Shown one piece after another: positions 16,687-24,721 of a DNA stretch of 36,057 bases. A model generated the notes under the pieces. It ran no database searches. It was not told the DNA's origin and saw only the letters and a program-made list of their open reading frames with translations. This stretch comes from Anaerolineae bacterium (GTDB lineage Bacteria; Chloroflexota; Anaerolineae; DRVO01): NCBI GenBank assembly GCA_013178015.1, contig JABLXR010000058.1, forward strand, positions 1 through 36,057, written 5' to 3'. Numbering within the stretch: position 1 is the first letter of the stretch; each line of letters begins with the position of its first letter. A program made the position numbers and the translations under genes.

Positions 16687-17412
16687 TCACGACAATCCTT
16701 CCTTGCCCGCTATCTGGGCGATGGCGTGTAGCCAGGCGTCGCCCACCTCGCCCAGCCCCTCCTCCTGGTAGCGGTAGTCATGGCGGCGAATCATCTCGTC
16801 CAGGTCCCGCAGAAGGCCGGAGAACGCCACCTTCGCCCCGGCCACGAGCAGACGAAACGTGTTCTCATCCCGCACACGCTCCAGCGCCAGGCGCAGGTGA
16901 GGCAGGCAGAGCCCCCTACCCTCCCCCAGAGCGCTTTGAATCTCAGGATCCTCCAGGTTCTCCAGAAAGATGTCCGTATACATGGCCTCAGTGCGATGCT
17001 GGGTGGCACAGGCCGGGCACTGACCGGAAGGCGTGAGCGAGCGTACGGCATCGGCCGTGGCGGAGCTGGGACGCTCTCTGTCTACCGCCTCCGCCACCGC
17101 CCGCGGCAATAGGCGCCCAGAGGAGTTGTAGTTCGCATTGTCGAGCGACTGGACCACGTCCCGCACCACGTCGCGGTAGATGATGGCCATGCCCAGAGCG
17201 CCGCCGTGACGGCGAAGCTGCCAGGCATGCAAGCGGCAGAAACCTTGCGCCGCCCGCGTGCGCTTCCTGACGCCGGGGTCGTTCACCTGCTCGTAGATGA
17301 GGGAGTCCAGGTAGCGGGCCACGGCACGCTTGCCCAGCTCGCAGACGGGGCAGCCCCCGGCTCGCAGCGCTTCCAGACACTCGAAGTACGGAGTGTGTTT
17401 GGTCTTCCCCAT
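16687..17412 (-). CDS. DUF6062 family cysteine/histidine protein under fluoride riboswitch control
   Basis: 241 residues matching DUF6062: CPVCEL near residue 21, YEQVNDPGVR, GFCRLHAWQLR near 60, then a second CPAC near 132 and LCLPHLRLAL near 165. The repeated CPxC plus FCxxH/LCxxH arrangement suggests two similar metal-binding (probably zinc) modules. The function is unknown. ATG 17412 is preceded by AGGAGG; an in-frame GTG at 17430 is an alternative. It is the first gene after riboswitch 4 and precedes the frameshifted zinc-ribbon/HEAT gene. It converges with the dynamin operon. Confidence 0.85.
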   Translation of the reverse strand: MGKTKHTPYFECLEALRAGGCPVCELGKRAVARYLDSLIYEQVNDPGVRKRTRAAQGFCRLHAWQLRRHGGALGMAIIYRDVVRDVVQSLDNANYNSSGRLLPRAVAEAVDRERPSSATADAVRSLTPSGQCPACATQHRTEAMYTDIFLENLEDPEIQSALGEGRGLCLPHLRLALERVRDENTFRLLVAGAKVAFSGLLRDLDEMIRRHDYRYQEEGLGEVGDAWLHAIAQIAGKEGLS

Positions 17413-17446
17413 TCGCCCTCCTGCTCCCACGTGAGCCAGAAAAGAC

Positions 17447-17582
17447 AGAGAACTCCTGCAGTCACTTCTTCAGCAGGAGTTCTCTTCCTGTGCCCTAATG
17501 AACGCCCCTGCCCGAAGCTCTATGGTTGGCAGGAGTCATCAGCCCTTTCAGGCACTCTAGCAGGGGGACTCCATCCCCATCC
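17447..17582 (-). promoter_or_regulatory. Fluoride riboswitch 4 (minus strand) before DUF6062
   Basis: Read on the minus strand: P1 is GGGG/CCCC around AUGGAGU (about 17579-17564). P3 is GCC-UGAAA-GGGC, then UGAUGACUCCUGCC; GGAGU pairs with ACUCC. S1 CUCCUGCC (17535-17528) can pair with S2 GGGCAGGGG (17513-17505). S2 can also pair, with one G-U, with the CUCCUGC of S3 (17479-17473). S3 belongs to a 13-bp terminator AGAGAACUCCUGC/GCAGGAGUUCUCU (17485-17473/17459-17447), followed on the minus strand by GTCTTTT. The logic matches riboswitch 3, with conserved switching strands but different linkers. The Shine-Dalgarno sequence lies downstream of the terminator, so control is by transcription attenuation. 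Confidence 0.9.
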
Positions 17583-17590
17583 CAACTACC

Positions 17591-17620
17591 AGAATAGCAG
17601 ATCGCCCATCCAGGCGTCAA
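17591..17620 (-). promoter_or_regulatory. Sigma-70 promoter for riboswitch 4
   Basis: On the minus strand: TTGACG (17620-17615), 18-bp spacer, TATTCT (17596-17591). It ends about 10 bp before the aptamer. The ~361-bp repeat element starts only eight bases upstream of the -35 box. Confidence 0.65.
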
Positions 17621-17627
17621 AGGCAAG

Positions 17628-17988
17628 AACTCAGGATCGGGGGACGAGTGTGTTCAGCCGGCAGTCACACGCAGGTGGTTCCCTGACAGGCTTTCGCGGC
17701 AGGCTCTTCGGCCGGCTAGGAGGGCAAGGCGCCAGCATCCTGGCAGGTTCCAGCCTCTTCCCGAGGAGTCCGCGCCCCCAGGCGCGGTAGGCACTTGGAG
17801 GGACGGCGCGCGTGGGCGCGCGCACTCCTCGAAGGGAGATGCCCCAGGCCGCGCAGGCACTTGGGGAGCGGCGCGTGGGGGCGGGCAGTCCTCGAAGGAA
17901 GGTGTACCTGCGGTGCAGTCGGGGCTGGCTCGCCTAGTCCGAGCGCAGCGACGGCGCTGGTCGGCATGTGTCCCCCCGATCCTGAGCT
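17628..17988. mobile_element. AGCTCAGGATCGGGGGGA-ended element, copy 2 (~361 bp)
   Basis: Begins GAACTCAGGATCGGGGGAC and ends TCCCCCCGATCCTGAGCT. Nearly identical to copy 1 (5678-5974) over most of its length, but carries an extra ~60 bp near 17810-17890. There a segment with a GGCACTTGG...GCGCGTGGG...CTCGAAGG pattern is duplicated. Non-coding. The left end abuts the promoter of riboswitch 4; the right end lies in the gap before the SGNH gene. Short ORFs across it are spurious. Confidence 0.75.
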
Positions 17989-18065
17989 GTTACCGTTAGA
18001 GGTGTCACGGGAGGTCAGGCATCATGTGGCCGGTAGGCTGTCCTCACGGCGCCATCCCGCCCCAG

Positions 18066-19088
18066 TCACACGAAGACCAGCTTAGCCACCTTCTCCAAGA
18101 AGCGGCGTCCTATTAGCTTATAGCCCTCCGCCGTAGGATGCACTCCATCCTCGGCCAGGAAGCTCTCGTCTCCCGGGCCCAGCAGCTCCCTGCCATCGAG
18201 GTAGTGAACGTTGCAGTCCCCGTTCCGCACCAAGGCGATGGCCGCCTCCGCCACCTCATCCCGCATCGTCGCCAGAGTGAAGCCCACCTGGTTAGGCTCG
18301 TCCTCGTGGGGCGGCGAGTAGATGGGTGAGATCAGCACCAGCGGCACCTCGGGGTGGTTCTCCCGCACGATCTGGACGAAGCCCACAATGCCGGAGCGGA
18401 ACGTCCGCTCGTTCAGGCTGGCTGCACCTTTGATGTTGATCCCCACCTTCAGCGAGATGTAATCGGCAGGGAGATCTCGCATCACCCGCGCCATGAGCGG
18501 GTCCAAATGACATTGCCCTCCGAAGCCCAGACAGGTCAGGTTCAGCCCGTGCTCCCGGGCGACGATGGCCGGCCAGGTGAAGGAGGGCGACTCCGCTGCC
18601 CTGCAGTGAGTGATGGAGCTGCCATAGGTTACCCACCGCGGCCTTCCGTCCTCGAAGGGCCAGACTGAGGCGCCATCGCTCAGCTCCAGAGATCGCATCC
18701 GGAAAACTCCGAACTGGGGCAGCCACAGCTCCACTAGCTTCGCCCCTGCCGACAAGCCCTCGAAGCGGAACTCCCCCGCCTGAGTCAGCGCCGCCCGCCC
18801 CACCATCACCCTGTCGCAGTAGAGGTCCAGCGGGCTGGCCTCCTGTGCCGGGTCCGGGTCCGACGCGGATGGCCAGGGCACTAGACCCCCAGCGAGGATG
18901 GTGGTGTCGCTGAAAAAGGATAGCCGCACTCCGGCGGGCATGGCGGCGCGCTCCACCAGGGGCAAGGGATAGAGAGCGCCGTCACGGTAGGGGATGCGCC
19001 AGGGTATAGCGAAGCCGTTGGTGTACTGCACCGAGACCGCCCCCTGCCAGGTCAGGCGGGGGTCGTCGGGGCTCAGGATGAGGGACAA
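18066..19088 (-). CDS. SGNH/GDSL-family esterase
   Basis: 340 residues. The C-terminal half has SGNH blocks: YGSSITHC (nucleophile Ser), CLGFGGQCHLD (Gly block), KVGINIKG (Asn block) and DGVHPTAEGY (catalytic Asp and His). The N-terminal ~140 residues form a beta-rich domain as in two-domain carbohydrate esterases. Likely removes acetyl or related esters from sugars; exact substrate unknown. TTG 19088 is chosen because GAGGAGG lies six bases upstream; the open frame extends to GTG 19151 but that would overlap the region right after the NUDIX stop. Same strand as the NUDIX gene, 64 bp downstream. Confidence 0.85.
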   Translation of the reverse strand: MSLILSPDDPRLTWQGAVSVQYTNGFAIPWRIPYRDGALYPLPLVERAAMPAGVRLSFFSDTTILAGGLVPWPSASDPDPAQEASPLDLYCDRVMVGRAALTQAGEFRFEGLSAGAKLVELWLPQFGVFRMRSLELSDGASVWPFEDGRPRWVTYGSSITHCRAAESPSFTWPAIVAREHGLNLTCLGFGGQCHLDPLMARVMRDLPADYISLKVGINIKGAASLNERTFRSGIVGFVQIVRENHPEVPLVLISPIYSPPHEDEPNQVGFTLATMRDEVAEAAIALVRNGDCNVHYLDGRELLGPGDESFLAEDGVHPTAEGYKLIGRRFLEKVAKLVFV

Positions 19089-19152
19089 GATCCACCTCCT
19101 CGGGGTAGTGAGGCCGGTCGAAGGAGGCCGGCTAGGCGCTGAACCAAGCACA

Positions 19153-19770
19153 TCAGTCGAACTCCGTGGGCCACTCCGGGTGTCGCAGGTGCTCGAAGAA
19201 GCGATGGATCTGCTCCGGCAGCACCCGCGTCAGCGACAGCTCCGGCAGCTCATCCTCCGCGAAGAAGCCCACGCCGGCGGTCTCTATGCTCTCCCTGGGC
19301 TCACCGCCCAGCAACTGACAGAGGAAAAACAGCTTGTAGATGTGCTGCGGGTGAGGTGGGTGGGGATGCTTGTTCCGGTCGTACAGAGCTAGCAGCTTGA
19401 CAGCCCGTACCTCGTAGCCCGACTCCTCGCGCACCTCGCGCTCGACCCCTTCCGAGGGTGAGTCGCCCACGTCGGCCCACCCACCGGGTAGCGTCCAGCG
19501 CATGTCTCGCCTCTCTCGCACCAGCAATATGCGTTCGTCTTGAAAGACCACTCCCCGCAGGTCCACCTTGGGGGTGGCGTACCCCTCCTCGCCCGCGAAT
19601 AGCTCTCGCACCCGCTCCTCCGGCGCGTCGGCATAGCGGGAGACGATCTCCACTGCTATCTGACGCACCTGCTCGAAACGTTCCCGGTCGAAGGGGTTGG
19701 CGCAATAGGCCAGAGCGTCCTGCGCAATAGCCTGTAGCCTCTTGGCCCACTCGAGCCATATGGGGTCCAT
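19153..19770 (-). CDS. NUDIX hydrolase with N-terminal helical domain
   Basis: 205 residues. The Nudix box is complete: GWADVGDSPSEGVEREVREESG around residues 105-127, with the REVREESG metal-binding core. The ~60-residue N-terminal helical extension (LEWAKRLQAIAQDALAYC) is the NUDIX_N type found in ADP-ribose and similar nucleotide-sugar pyrophosphatases. Acts in the cytoplasm, hydrolysing a nucleoside diphosphate linked to another moiety. ATG 19770 is preceded by AGGAG. Probably transcribed with the SGNH gene. Confidence 0.9.
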   Translation of the reverse strand: MDPIWLEWAKRLQAIAQDALAYCANPFDRERFEQVRQIAVEIVSRYADAPEERVRELFAGEEGYATPKVDLRGVVFQDERILLVRERRDMRWTLPGGWADVGDSPSEGVEREVREESGYEVRAVKLLALYDRNKHPHPPHPQHIYKLFFLCQLLGGEPRESIETAGVGFFAEDELPELSLTRVLPEQIHRFFEHLRHPEWPTEFD

Positions 19771-19810
19771 ATGTCACTCCTGCTCGTGCAGCCGCGCTCC
19801 AGAGAGAATC

Positions 19811-19906
19811 GAACGCTGATGCCGCCGACAATACGCCGATCCACGCTGATCAGGAGGAGACACTACAGGGATCAGCGTAGTTCAGCCTCTCATCAGCATT
19901 CCATAC
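19811..19906. repeat. Dispersed ACGCTGAT/ATCAGCGT repeat, copy 1
   Basis: Contains GAACGCTGAT and CCACGCTGAT, then GGGATCAGCGTAG and CATCAGCATTCCATAC. The same modules occur at 25746-25830, 28487-28560 and 29561-29640. It is an intergenic, partly palindromic repeat between divergent genes. Confidence 0.65.
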
Positions 19907-19914
19907 CCTCCGTG

Positions 19915-19943
19915 GCGACAGCCGCCGCCAGCTGTGCTAGATT
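19915..19943 (+). promoter_or_regulatory. Candidate promoter of the lipid kinase gene
   Basis: Extended -10 element TGCTAGATT (-10 box TAGATT at 19938-19943), with a weak -35 (GCGACA, 17-bp spacer). The predicted leader is only about 20 nt before AAGGAG and the TTG start. Confidence 0.4.
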
Positions 19944-19967
19944 ATCACTTTAGGCAAGGAGTCGCAC

Positions 19968-20954
19968 TTGGAAGGTTCGTCGCTCTCCCAGCGCAAGCTG
20001 TTCGTGGTCCTCAACCCCAGGGGCGGCCACGCCGACCCTGCCGCCGTGCGCCAGGCGCTGCGCGCCCATCTCAGGCCACCGCAGTGGCTGTGCGACATCT
20101 ATGAGGTGACGGGCAGCGAGGACCTGGTGCCGGTAGTGAGACAGGCAGTCGAGGAAGGCTGTCATGCGGTGGCGGCCGCCGGGGGCGATGGCACCGTGTC
20201 AGCAGCGGCGAACGGCCTGGTCGGCACTCGGGTACCTCTGGCCATCTTGCCGGTGGGGACAGGGAACAGCATGGCCCGAGAGCTGGGCTTGCCGCTCTCG
20301 CTGGACCGGGCCTGCGCCCTCATTGCCGGCGCGCACCAGGTGCGAGCCATAGACCTCATGAAGGTGGGGGAAAGGTATTACTGCCTGAACGTCAGCGCTG
20401 GGCTCAGCGGCCAGGCCATGCGGGATACCACCGGGGAGAGCAAGCACCGGTACGGAATCGTGGCCTACGTCATCACCGCCTTGCGCGCTCTGGCCGGCTT
20501 CCAGCCCCGTCGGTTCTTCCTGGAGATAGATGGGCGTTACGTGAGCAGCCGCGGATCGGACGTTCTGGTGGTCAATGGCACCACGCCCGTCCATTCCCTG
20601 GTGCGCCCCGGCCTGGCTACTCAGCTGGATGACGGCCGCCTGGGCGTGTACGTCATCCGCGCTCGCACGCTTCTGGACTACGCCATCCTGGCTTGGGTCC
20701 TGGTCTGGGGGCTGGAACGAGGGGACCCTAGGGTGCGGGTCTACGAGGCGACTCGCTCGGTAACCATCCAAGCTCGCCCTCCCGCCGTAGTCCAGGGAGA
20801 CGGTGAGGGCATCGGGGAGACGCCCGTCACGGTGAGCCTGGTGCGGCAGGCTCTGAGGGTTATCGTCCCCGCCCGCCCCGCCGATACTCGCAACCTGGCC
20901 GACGCCGTGATGGACAGGGTCCGGCGACCGGGGGATTCCCGCCTGGGCGACTAA
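19968..20954 (+). CDS. Diacylglycerol kinase family lipid kinase
   Basis: 328 residues. The catalytic domain has LNPRGG near the N-terminus, the ATP-binding AAGGDGTVSAAANGL near residue 66-80 and ILPVGTGNSMARELGLP near 90-106. The C-terminal beta-domain contains DGRLGVYVIRA and the conserved QGDGEGIGETPVTV motif. This fits YegS/DgkB-like enzymes that phosphorylate diacylglycerol or related lipids at the membrane. TTG 19968 follows AAGGAG by six bases. Monocistronic, divergent from the NUDIX gene. Confidence 0.92.
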   Translation: MEGSSLSQRKLFVVLNPRGGHADPAAVRQALRAHLRPPQWLCDIYEVTGSEDLVPVVRQAVEEGCHAVAAAGGDGTVSAAANGLVGTRVPLAILPVGTGNSMARELGLPLSLDRACALIAGAHQVRAIDLMKVGERYYCLNVSAGLSGQAMRDTTGESKHRYGIVAYVITALRALAGFQPRRFFLEIDGRYVSSRGSDVLVVNGTTPVHSLVRPGLATQLDDGRLGVYVIRARTLLDYAILAWVLVWGLERGDPRVRVYEATRSVTIQARPPAVVQGDGEGIGETPVTVSLVRQALRVIVPARPADTRNLADAVMDRVRRPGDSRLGD

Positions 20955-20969
20955 CCTAGCTGCCGCTTC

Positions 20970-21158
20970 TCACTCCCCCCGGGCGACACGCTCCATCTCC
21001 TGCGCACGCTCTTCCCGCGCCTTCGCAACCAGGTCCCCTTGGTACAGCCCCGATCGCCTCTCGATTCGCCGGCGCAGATGGGTCAGGCGTGCCCGAATGC
21101 ACAGCCGGCGCATCCGAAGCGCCTCGGCGTCGGAGCGTCTGGTGCCGTTTCGTGCCAT
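20970..21158 (-). CDS. Small charged protein of unknown function
   Basis: 62 residues, rich in Arg and Glu, predicted helical (RLCIRARLTHLRRRIERRSG). It starts at ATG 21158 with an AAGGGG site nine bases upstream, 16 bp after the GH2 stop codon and on the same strand, so probably co-transcribed. No family recognised. Coding status rests on start context and operon position only. Confidence 0.45.
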   Translation of the reverse strand: MARNGTRRSDAEALRMRRLCIRARLTHLRRRIERRSGLYQGDLVAKAREERAQEMERVARGE

Positions 21159-21174
21159 GCACTCACCCCTTGCC

Positions 21175-22923
21175 TCACTCCTCCACCGCCGCCTTTCCGC
21201 AGTTGATCCCCCGGATCCGCTGCATCACCTCGTCGGTGAACTTGGGCGACCGATCGTAGTAGTAGAGGCCGTTGACCTCCTGCTCGACGTCGGTCAGTTG
21301 GGTGTAGCAGAAGCCCCAGACCCGCGGATTGCGCAGAAGAGACTGGGTGAGCGTCCGGTAGCGGCTCACGAACTCCTCCACCGACCGGGGCCGATCGCCA
21401 TAGCCCCAGGCTTCCTGATCCACCTGGCCCGGGTTCCACCAGATGCCTCCGTACTCGCTCACCCAGTAGGGCTGGCCTTCCCACTCTGGTTCGTGCTGAG
21501 GGGAGTTGCGCCAGGGCTTCTCTCCCCGGGCGAAGGCGTCATACCGGGCGGCGAACTGCTCCGGGGTGATGCCGTGGGCGTAGTCGTGCACGTCCCACAT
21601 GTCCGTCTCCACGTGCACGTAGCCGCTGGTGTCAATCACGGGGCGGGTCGGGTCCAGCGCCTTGGTGACGCGATAGACGGTACGGACAAGCTCGGGGTTC
21701 TGGTTGGCAGGCGTCTCATTGAAGGGGCACCACCCGATGACGCTGGGGTGGCTGTAGTCCCGCTCCACCACGGCGGGCCACTCGGCCAGGACTCTCTCCA
21801 GCGCCGCGGGATGGGAGTGATCCAGCCCCCAATTGGGGAACTCGCCCCACACCAGGTAGCCCAGTCGATCGGCCCAATAGAGGAAGCGCGGTTCGAACAC
21901 CTTCTGGTGCAGCCGGGCGCCATTGAACCCCAGCGACTGTGAGAGCACGATGTCTCGCCGCAGCGCCTCCTCGCTGGGCGCGGTGTAGATGCCGTCGGGG
22001 TAGAAGCCCTGATCCAGCACCAGCCGCTGGAAGAAGGGCCGACCATTGAGCAGCACCGCGCCCTCGCACACACCGAAGGAGCGCAGGCCGAAGTAGGATT
22101 CCACCCGGTCCAGAGTCTGCTCCTCGCACCCCAGGGTGATGGACAGCTGGTAGAGGAAGGGGTCTTGAGGCGACCAGGCCCGTACGTCCGCCAAGGGCAC
22201 CATACAGGCGCCCCACCCGGCTGAGGTCAGACAACGAGCCTCGCCCACCATCTCACCTTCGGCCCGCGCCTCGGCCCCCAACCACAGGTCGCGCGACTCC
22301 CCGGCCAGCCGGGCCTGCACTAGCAGCGCCCCCTGCTCCAACAGGGGGGTCAGACGCAGCGACGCGATGTAGACCTCGGGCACCGCCTCCAGCCACACCG
22401 TCTGCCAGATGCCGGTGGTGCGAGTGTAGAGGCAGCGATAGGAGTGATAGCGGTCGGACTGCTTTCCCCGAGGCTGCAGGGGCGAGCGGGAGTCGTCTTC
22501 GGCGTAGACGGTGACGACGTTGCGACCGCGCTCTAGGTGGTCGGTTACGTCGAGGGCGAAGGAGGCGTATCCTCCGCGGTGTCGGCCCGCCTCCCGACCG
22601 TTGACGTACACCCAGGCATCGTAGTCCACGGCGCCGAAGTGGAGCAGAATGCGTCGGTCCTCCCAAGTCTCGGGGAGGTCGAACTCCCGTCGGTACCACA
22701 CGGCAGGGATGAAGTCCGTATGGGCGATGCCGGATAGGCGGCTCTCAGGGCAGAAGGGCACCAGTATCTCGCCCCTCAGGCGTTCGGTCTGAGGCAGCCC
22801 GCGGTCGCGCCCGCTCCGTCCGGGGTCCATCTCGAACTGCCATACCCCATTCAGGTTCATCCAGTCGGGCCGGACCATTTGGGGACGGGGATACTCCGGT
22901 CGGGGGATGTCGCTCTGGGTCAA
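21175..22923 (-). CDS. Glycoside hydrolase family 2 (beta-galactosidase/glucuronidase-like)
   Basis: 582 residues, with the sugar-binding jelly roll (WYRREFDLPETWEDRRILLHFGAVDYDAWVYVNG), an immunoglobulin-like domain and the TIM barrel. The acid/base Glu is in GWCPFNETPANQ; the nucleophile Glu is in YWVSEYGGIWW. No signal peptide, so probably intracellular, acting on imported oligosaccharides. TTG 22923 is chosen for its GAGGAGG site. The frame is open a further 184 codons upstream, but that stretch is non-homologous and its first residues are the decayed tail of the nucleotidyltransferase gene. Members of this size act on beta-galactosides or beta-glucuronides; the sugar cannot be decided here. 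Confidence 0.9.
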   Translation of the reverse strand: MTQSDIPRPEYPRPQMVRPDWMNLNGVWQFEMDPGRSGRDRGLPQTERLRGEILVPFCPESRLSGIAHTDFIPAVWYRREFDLPETWEDRRILLHFGAVDYDAWVYVNGREAGRHRGGYASFALDVTDHLERGRNVVTVYAEDDSRSPLQPRGKQSDRYHSYRCLYTRTTGIWQTVWLEAVPEVYIASLRLTPLLEQGALLVQARLAGESRDLWLGAEARAEGEMVGEARCLTSAGWGACMVPLADVRAWSPQDPFLYQLSITLGCEEQTLDRVESYFGLRSFGVCEGAVLLNGRPFFQRLVLDQGFYPDGIYTAPSEEALRRDIVLSQSLGFNGARLHQKVFEPRFLYWADRLGYLVWGEFPNWGLDHSHPAALERVLAEWPAVVERDYSHPSVIGWCPFNETPANQNPELVRTVYRVTKALDPTRPVIDTSGYVHVETDMWDVHDYAHGITPEQFAARYDAFARGEKPWRNSPQHEPEWEGQPYWVSEYGGIWWNPGQVDQEAWGYGDRPRSVEEFVSRYRTLTQSLLRNPRVWGFCYTQLTDVEQEVNGLYYYDRSPKFTDEVMQRIRGINCGKAAVEE

Positions 22924-23430
22924 GTCTGCCTCCTCGAAGGGCCGAAGCGGGTTGCCGCCATATTGCCACAGCGTCGGCCGGCCTATCAACCGGGCTCGCC
23001 GTGGGCGAGGTGGAGATCGCCTCCTACTGGGCAGGCGAGCTGGGGGCATCCCCTGGACCATCACTTCAGAAGGTCGACCAGTGGGTGCCGGGCATGCTCG
23101 TGGCGGCAATGAAGGAAGGGCTGGACCCCAATGCCACCATTCGCCTGGCGCCGGTGGCGGCTCGCAGGCTGACAGGGGAGAGAGCGCAGGAAGTCTCAGC
23201 CAAGAACCGAGCCGATCGCCCCTAGGGTAGCTGAGCCCTCGGCGAGCATGGACAGCGAGCGGCGCGAGGCGGGCCCGGGCATGGAGCGAGTGGGTGCCTT
23301 CACCGTGCGCTAGGCCGGTGCCAGCTCCTGGCACGTCTTTCACCTGGCCACCTGCCGCTGCGAGGTGCCCCTGCCCGGGCCAAGCTAGAGGGCCGAGCCT
23401 ACGCCGCAGATGGCGTTGCCAGAACGGCTG
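22924..23430. other. Gap with no assignable gene
   Basis: A 75-codon plus-strand frame (23001-23225) has protein-like composition (EIASYWAGELGASPG, then GMLVAAMKEGLDPNATIRL) but no family I recognise, no start context and no promoter. It may be the remnant of a lost gene. The remainder to 23430 contains nothing recognisable. Confidence 0.35.
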
Positions 23431-23724
23431 CGGTAGAGCCACCCGAGCCTGGGCCAGTACGTCTTCCCTGATCATCGGCTTCAGGCCCAGCTTCGGGATG
23501 AGTCAACCCTGCGCCCCAAGAGCACGGACAACTCCCTCTGGGGCCCCGCCAGAGCCAGGGACCCGATGGTCGCTCTGGGCTCGAACTCCACCAGCAGGTC
23601 GACGTCGCTGTCCGCACGGAAGTCGGCGCGCAGCACCGACCCGAAAGCCGACAGCTCTTCCACCCAGTAGCCGGCAGACGTCGGCCAGAGCTGCCTCATC
23701 TATGCTGATCCCATGCACCTGCAT
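23431..23724 (-). pseudogene. Frameshifted minimal nucleotidyltransferase (MNT-type)
   Basis: Three frames together reconstruct one ~100-residue protein. ATG 23724 gives HGISIDEAALADVCRLLG. After a shift near 23660 comes ELSAFGSVLRADFRADSDVDLLVEF, with the intact GS...DVD nucleotidyltransferase motif, and RELSVLLGRRVD. After a second shift near 23500 comes LKPMIREDVLAQARVAL. This is a MntA-like antitoxin nucleotidyltransferase with two frameshifts and no HEPN partner beside it. The final fragment is in frame with the GH2 gene, which lengthens that open frame artificially. Confidence 0.75.
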
Positions 23725-23740
23725 GCCGTCGCCTCCGCCC

Positions 23741-23771
23741 TTGAGCCCTCGCCCAGCACGTGTATTATACT
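23741..23771 (+). promoter_or_regulatory. Candidate promoter of the flavoprotein gene
   Basis: TTGAGC (23741-23746), then TATTAT (23763-23768) with a 16-bp spacer, overlapping TATACT (23766-23771). Located 31 bp before the preferred start codon. Confidence 0.55.
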
Positions 23772-23801
23772 GGTGGCGGCAACGTTAGCGACGGTTTGTT
23801 C

Positions 23802-24566
23802 ATGGGCAGGATGTCACAGTCAGTGTCCACCACGGTCCCTACCGACAAGCGGGTCTCTACCCTCACTCTCCTGCACAGGGAGCACATCGCTCCCTACACC
23901 ATGAGCTTCTGGTTTCGCGATGAACCGGAGATAGACTTCGTCCCCGGCCAGTACATCCAGGTGGTGCTGCCTCACGCGGACCCGGACGAGCGCGGCATCC
24001 GCCGCCTCTTCACCATCTCCTCCTCGCCCACCGAAGAGGGCATCATGATCACCACCAAGATCCCCGAGCCTCATAGCACCTTCAAGCGTGCCCTGACCGC
24101 CCTCGAGCCGGGAGACCGCATGGCCGTGACCATGGTCCGTGGCACCCTCGTGTTGCCCGACGATCCGGCGGTTCCTTGTGCCCTCCTCGCCGCCGGCATC
24201 GGCATCACCCCGTATCGCAGCATGGTGAAGTACATGGTGGACACGGGCCTCTCACGACCCACGAGCCTGATCTACGGTGAGTGGGCCGTCGAGGACTTCA
24301 TCTTCCGGGAGGTGTTCGCCGAGGGCGAGCGCGGTTTCGGGCTGAAGACGGTGTACACCATAACCGGGCCTCATGTGCCCGACGGATGGCTGGGACGCAC
24401 GGGACTGATTGACCAGCGCATGATCCGCGAGGAGATCCCCGACTACGACGACCGGCTCTTCTTCGTCTGCGGCTCTCCCCCGTCGGTGATTGCCATCGAG
24501 ACCGTGCTGCTCGACCTGGGCCTGACTCGCGATCGCATCAAGCGCGACTACTTCCCCGGGTACTGA
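23802..24566 (+). CDS. Ferredoxin-NADP reductase-like flavoprotein oxidoreductase
   Basis: About 254 residues. The FAD domain has PGQYIQVVLPHADPDERG and the flavin-binding RRLFTISSSP. The NAD(P) domain has AAGIGITPYRSMVKYM and the C-terminal FFVCGSPPSVIAIE. No [2Fe-2S] cysteine cluster and no haem or membrane domain are attached, so it is a stand-alone electron-transfer reductase whose partner is not visible nearby. The start is uncertain: ATG 23802 and ATG 23811 both lack a clear ribosome site, and an upstream in-frame GTG at 23760 overlaps the promoter. Monocistronic. Confidence 0.87.
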   Translation: MGRMSQSVSTTVPTDKRVSTLTLLHREHIAPYTMSFWFRDEPEIDFVPGQYIQVVLPHADPDERGIRRLFTISSSPTEEGIMITTKIPEPHSTFKRALTALEPGDRMAVTMVRGTLVLPDDPAVPCALLAAGIGITPYRSMVKYMVDTGLSRPTSLIYGEWAVEDFIFREVFAEGERGFGLKTVYTITGPHVPDGWLGRTGLIDQRMIREEIPDYDDRLFFVCGSPPSVIAIETVLLDLGLTRDRIKRDYFPGY

Positions 24567-24721
24567 CCGAACCGACAGCCCCGGCGGTGAGGTCGCGGTA
24601 GGGCGACGGGCTCCGCCACCGTCGCCGGAGAGCGGATGCGGCAGCGCGGGCTTCCCCTCACGCGCTCTCAAGGTGTATCTTGGTGCCCCAGAAAGGGCAC
24701 CGGGAACGGGGAGAGAGCAGC

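Noticed and set aside
22924-23475. N-terminal extension of the GH2 enzyme up to 23475
   Set aside because: The extra 184 codons are low-complexity, and their first residues are the tail of the nucleotidyltransferase pseudogene; a good ribosome site is at 22923.
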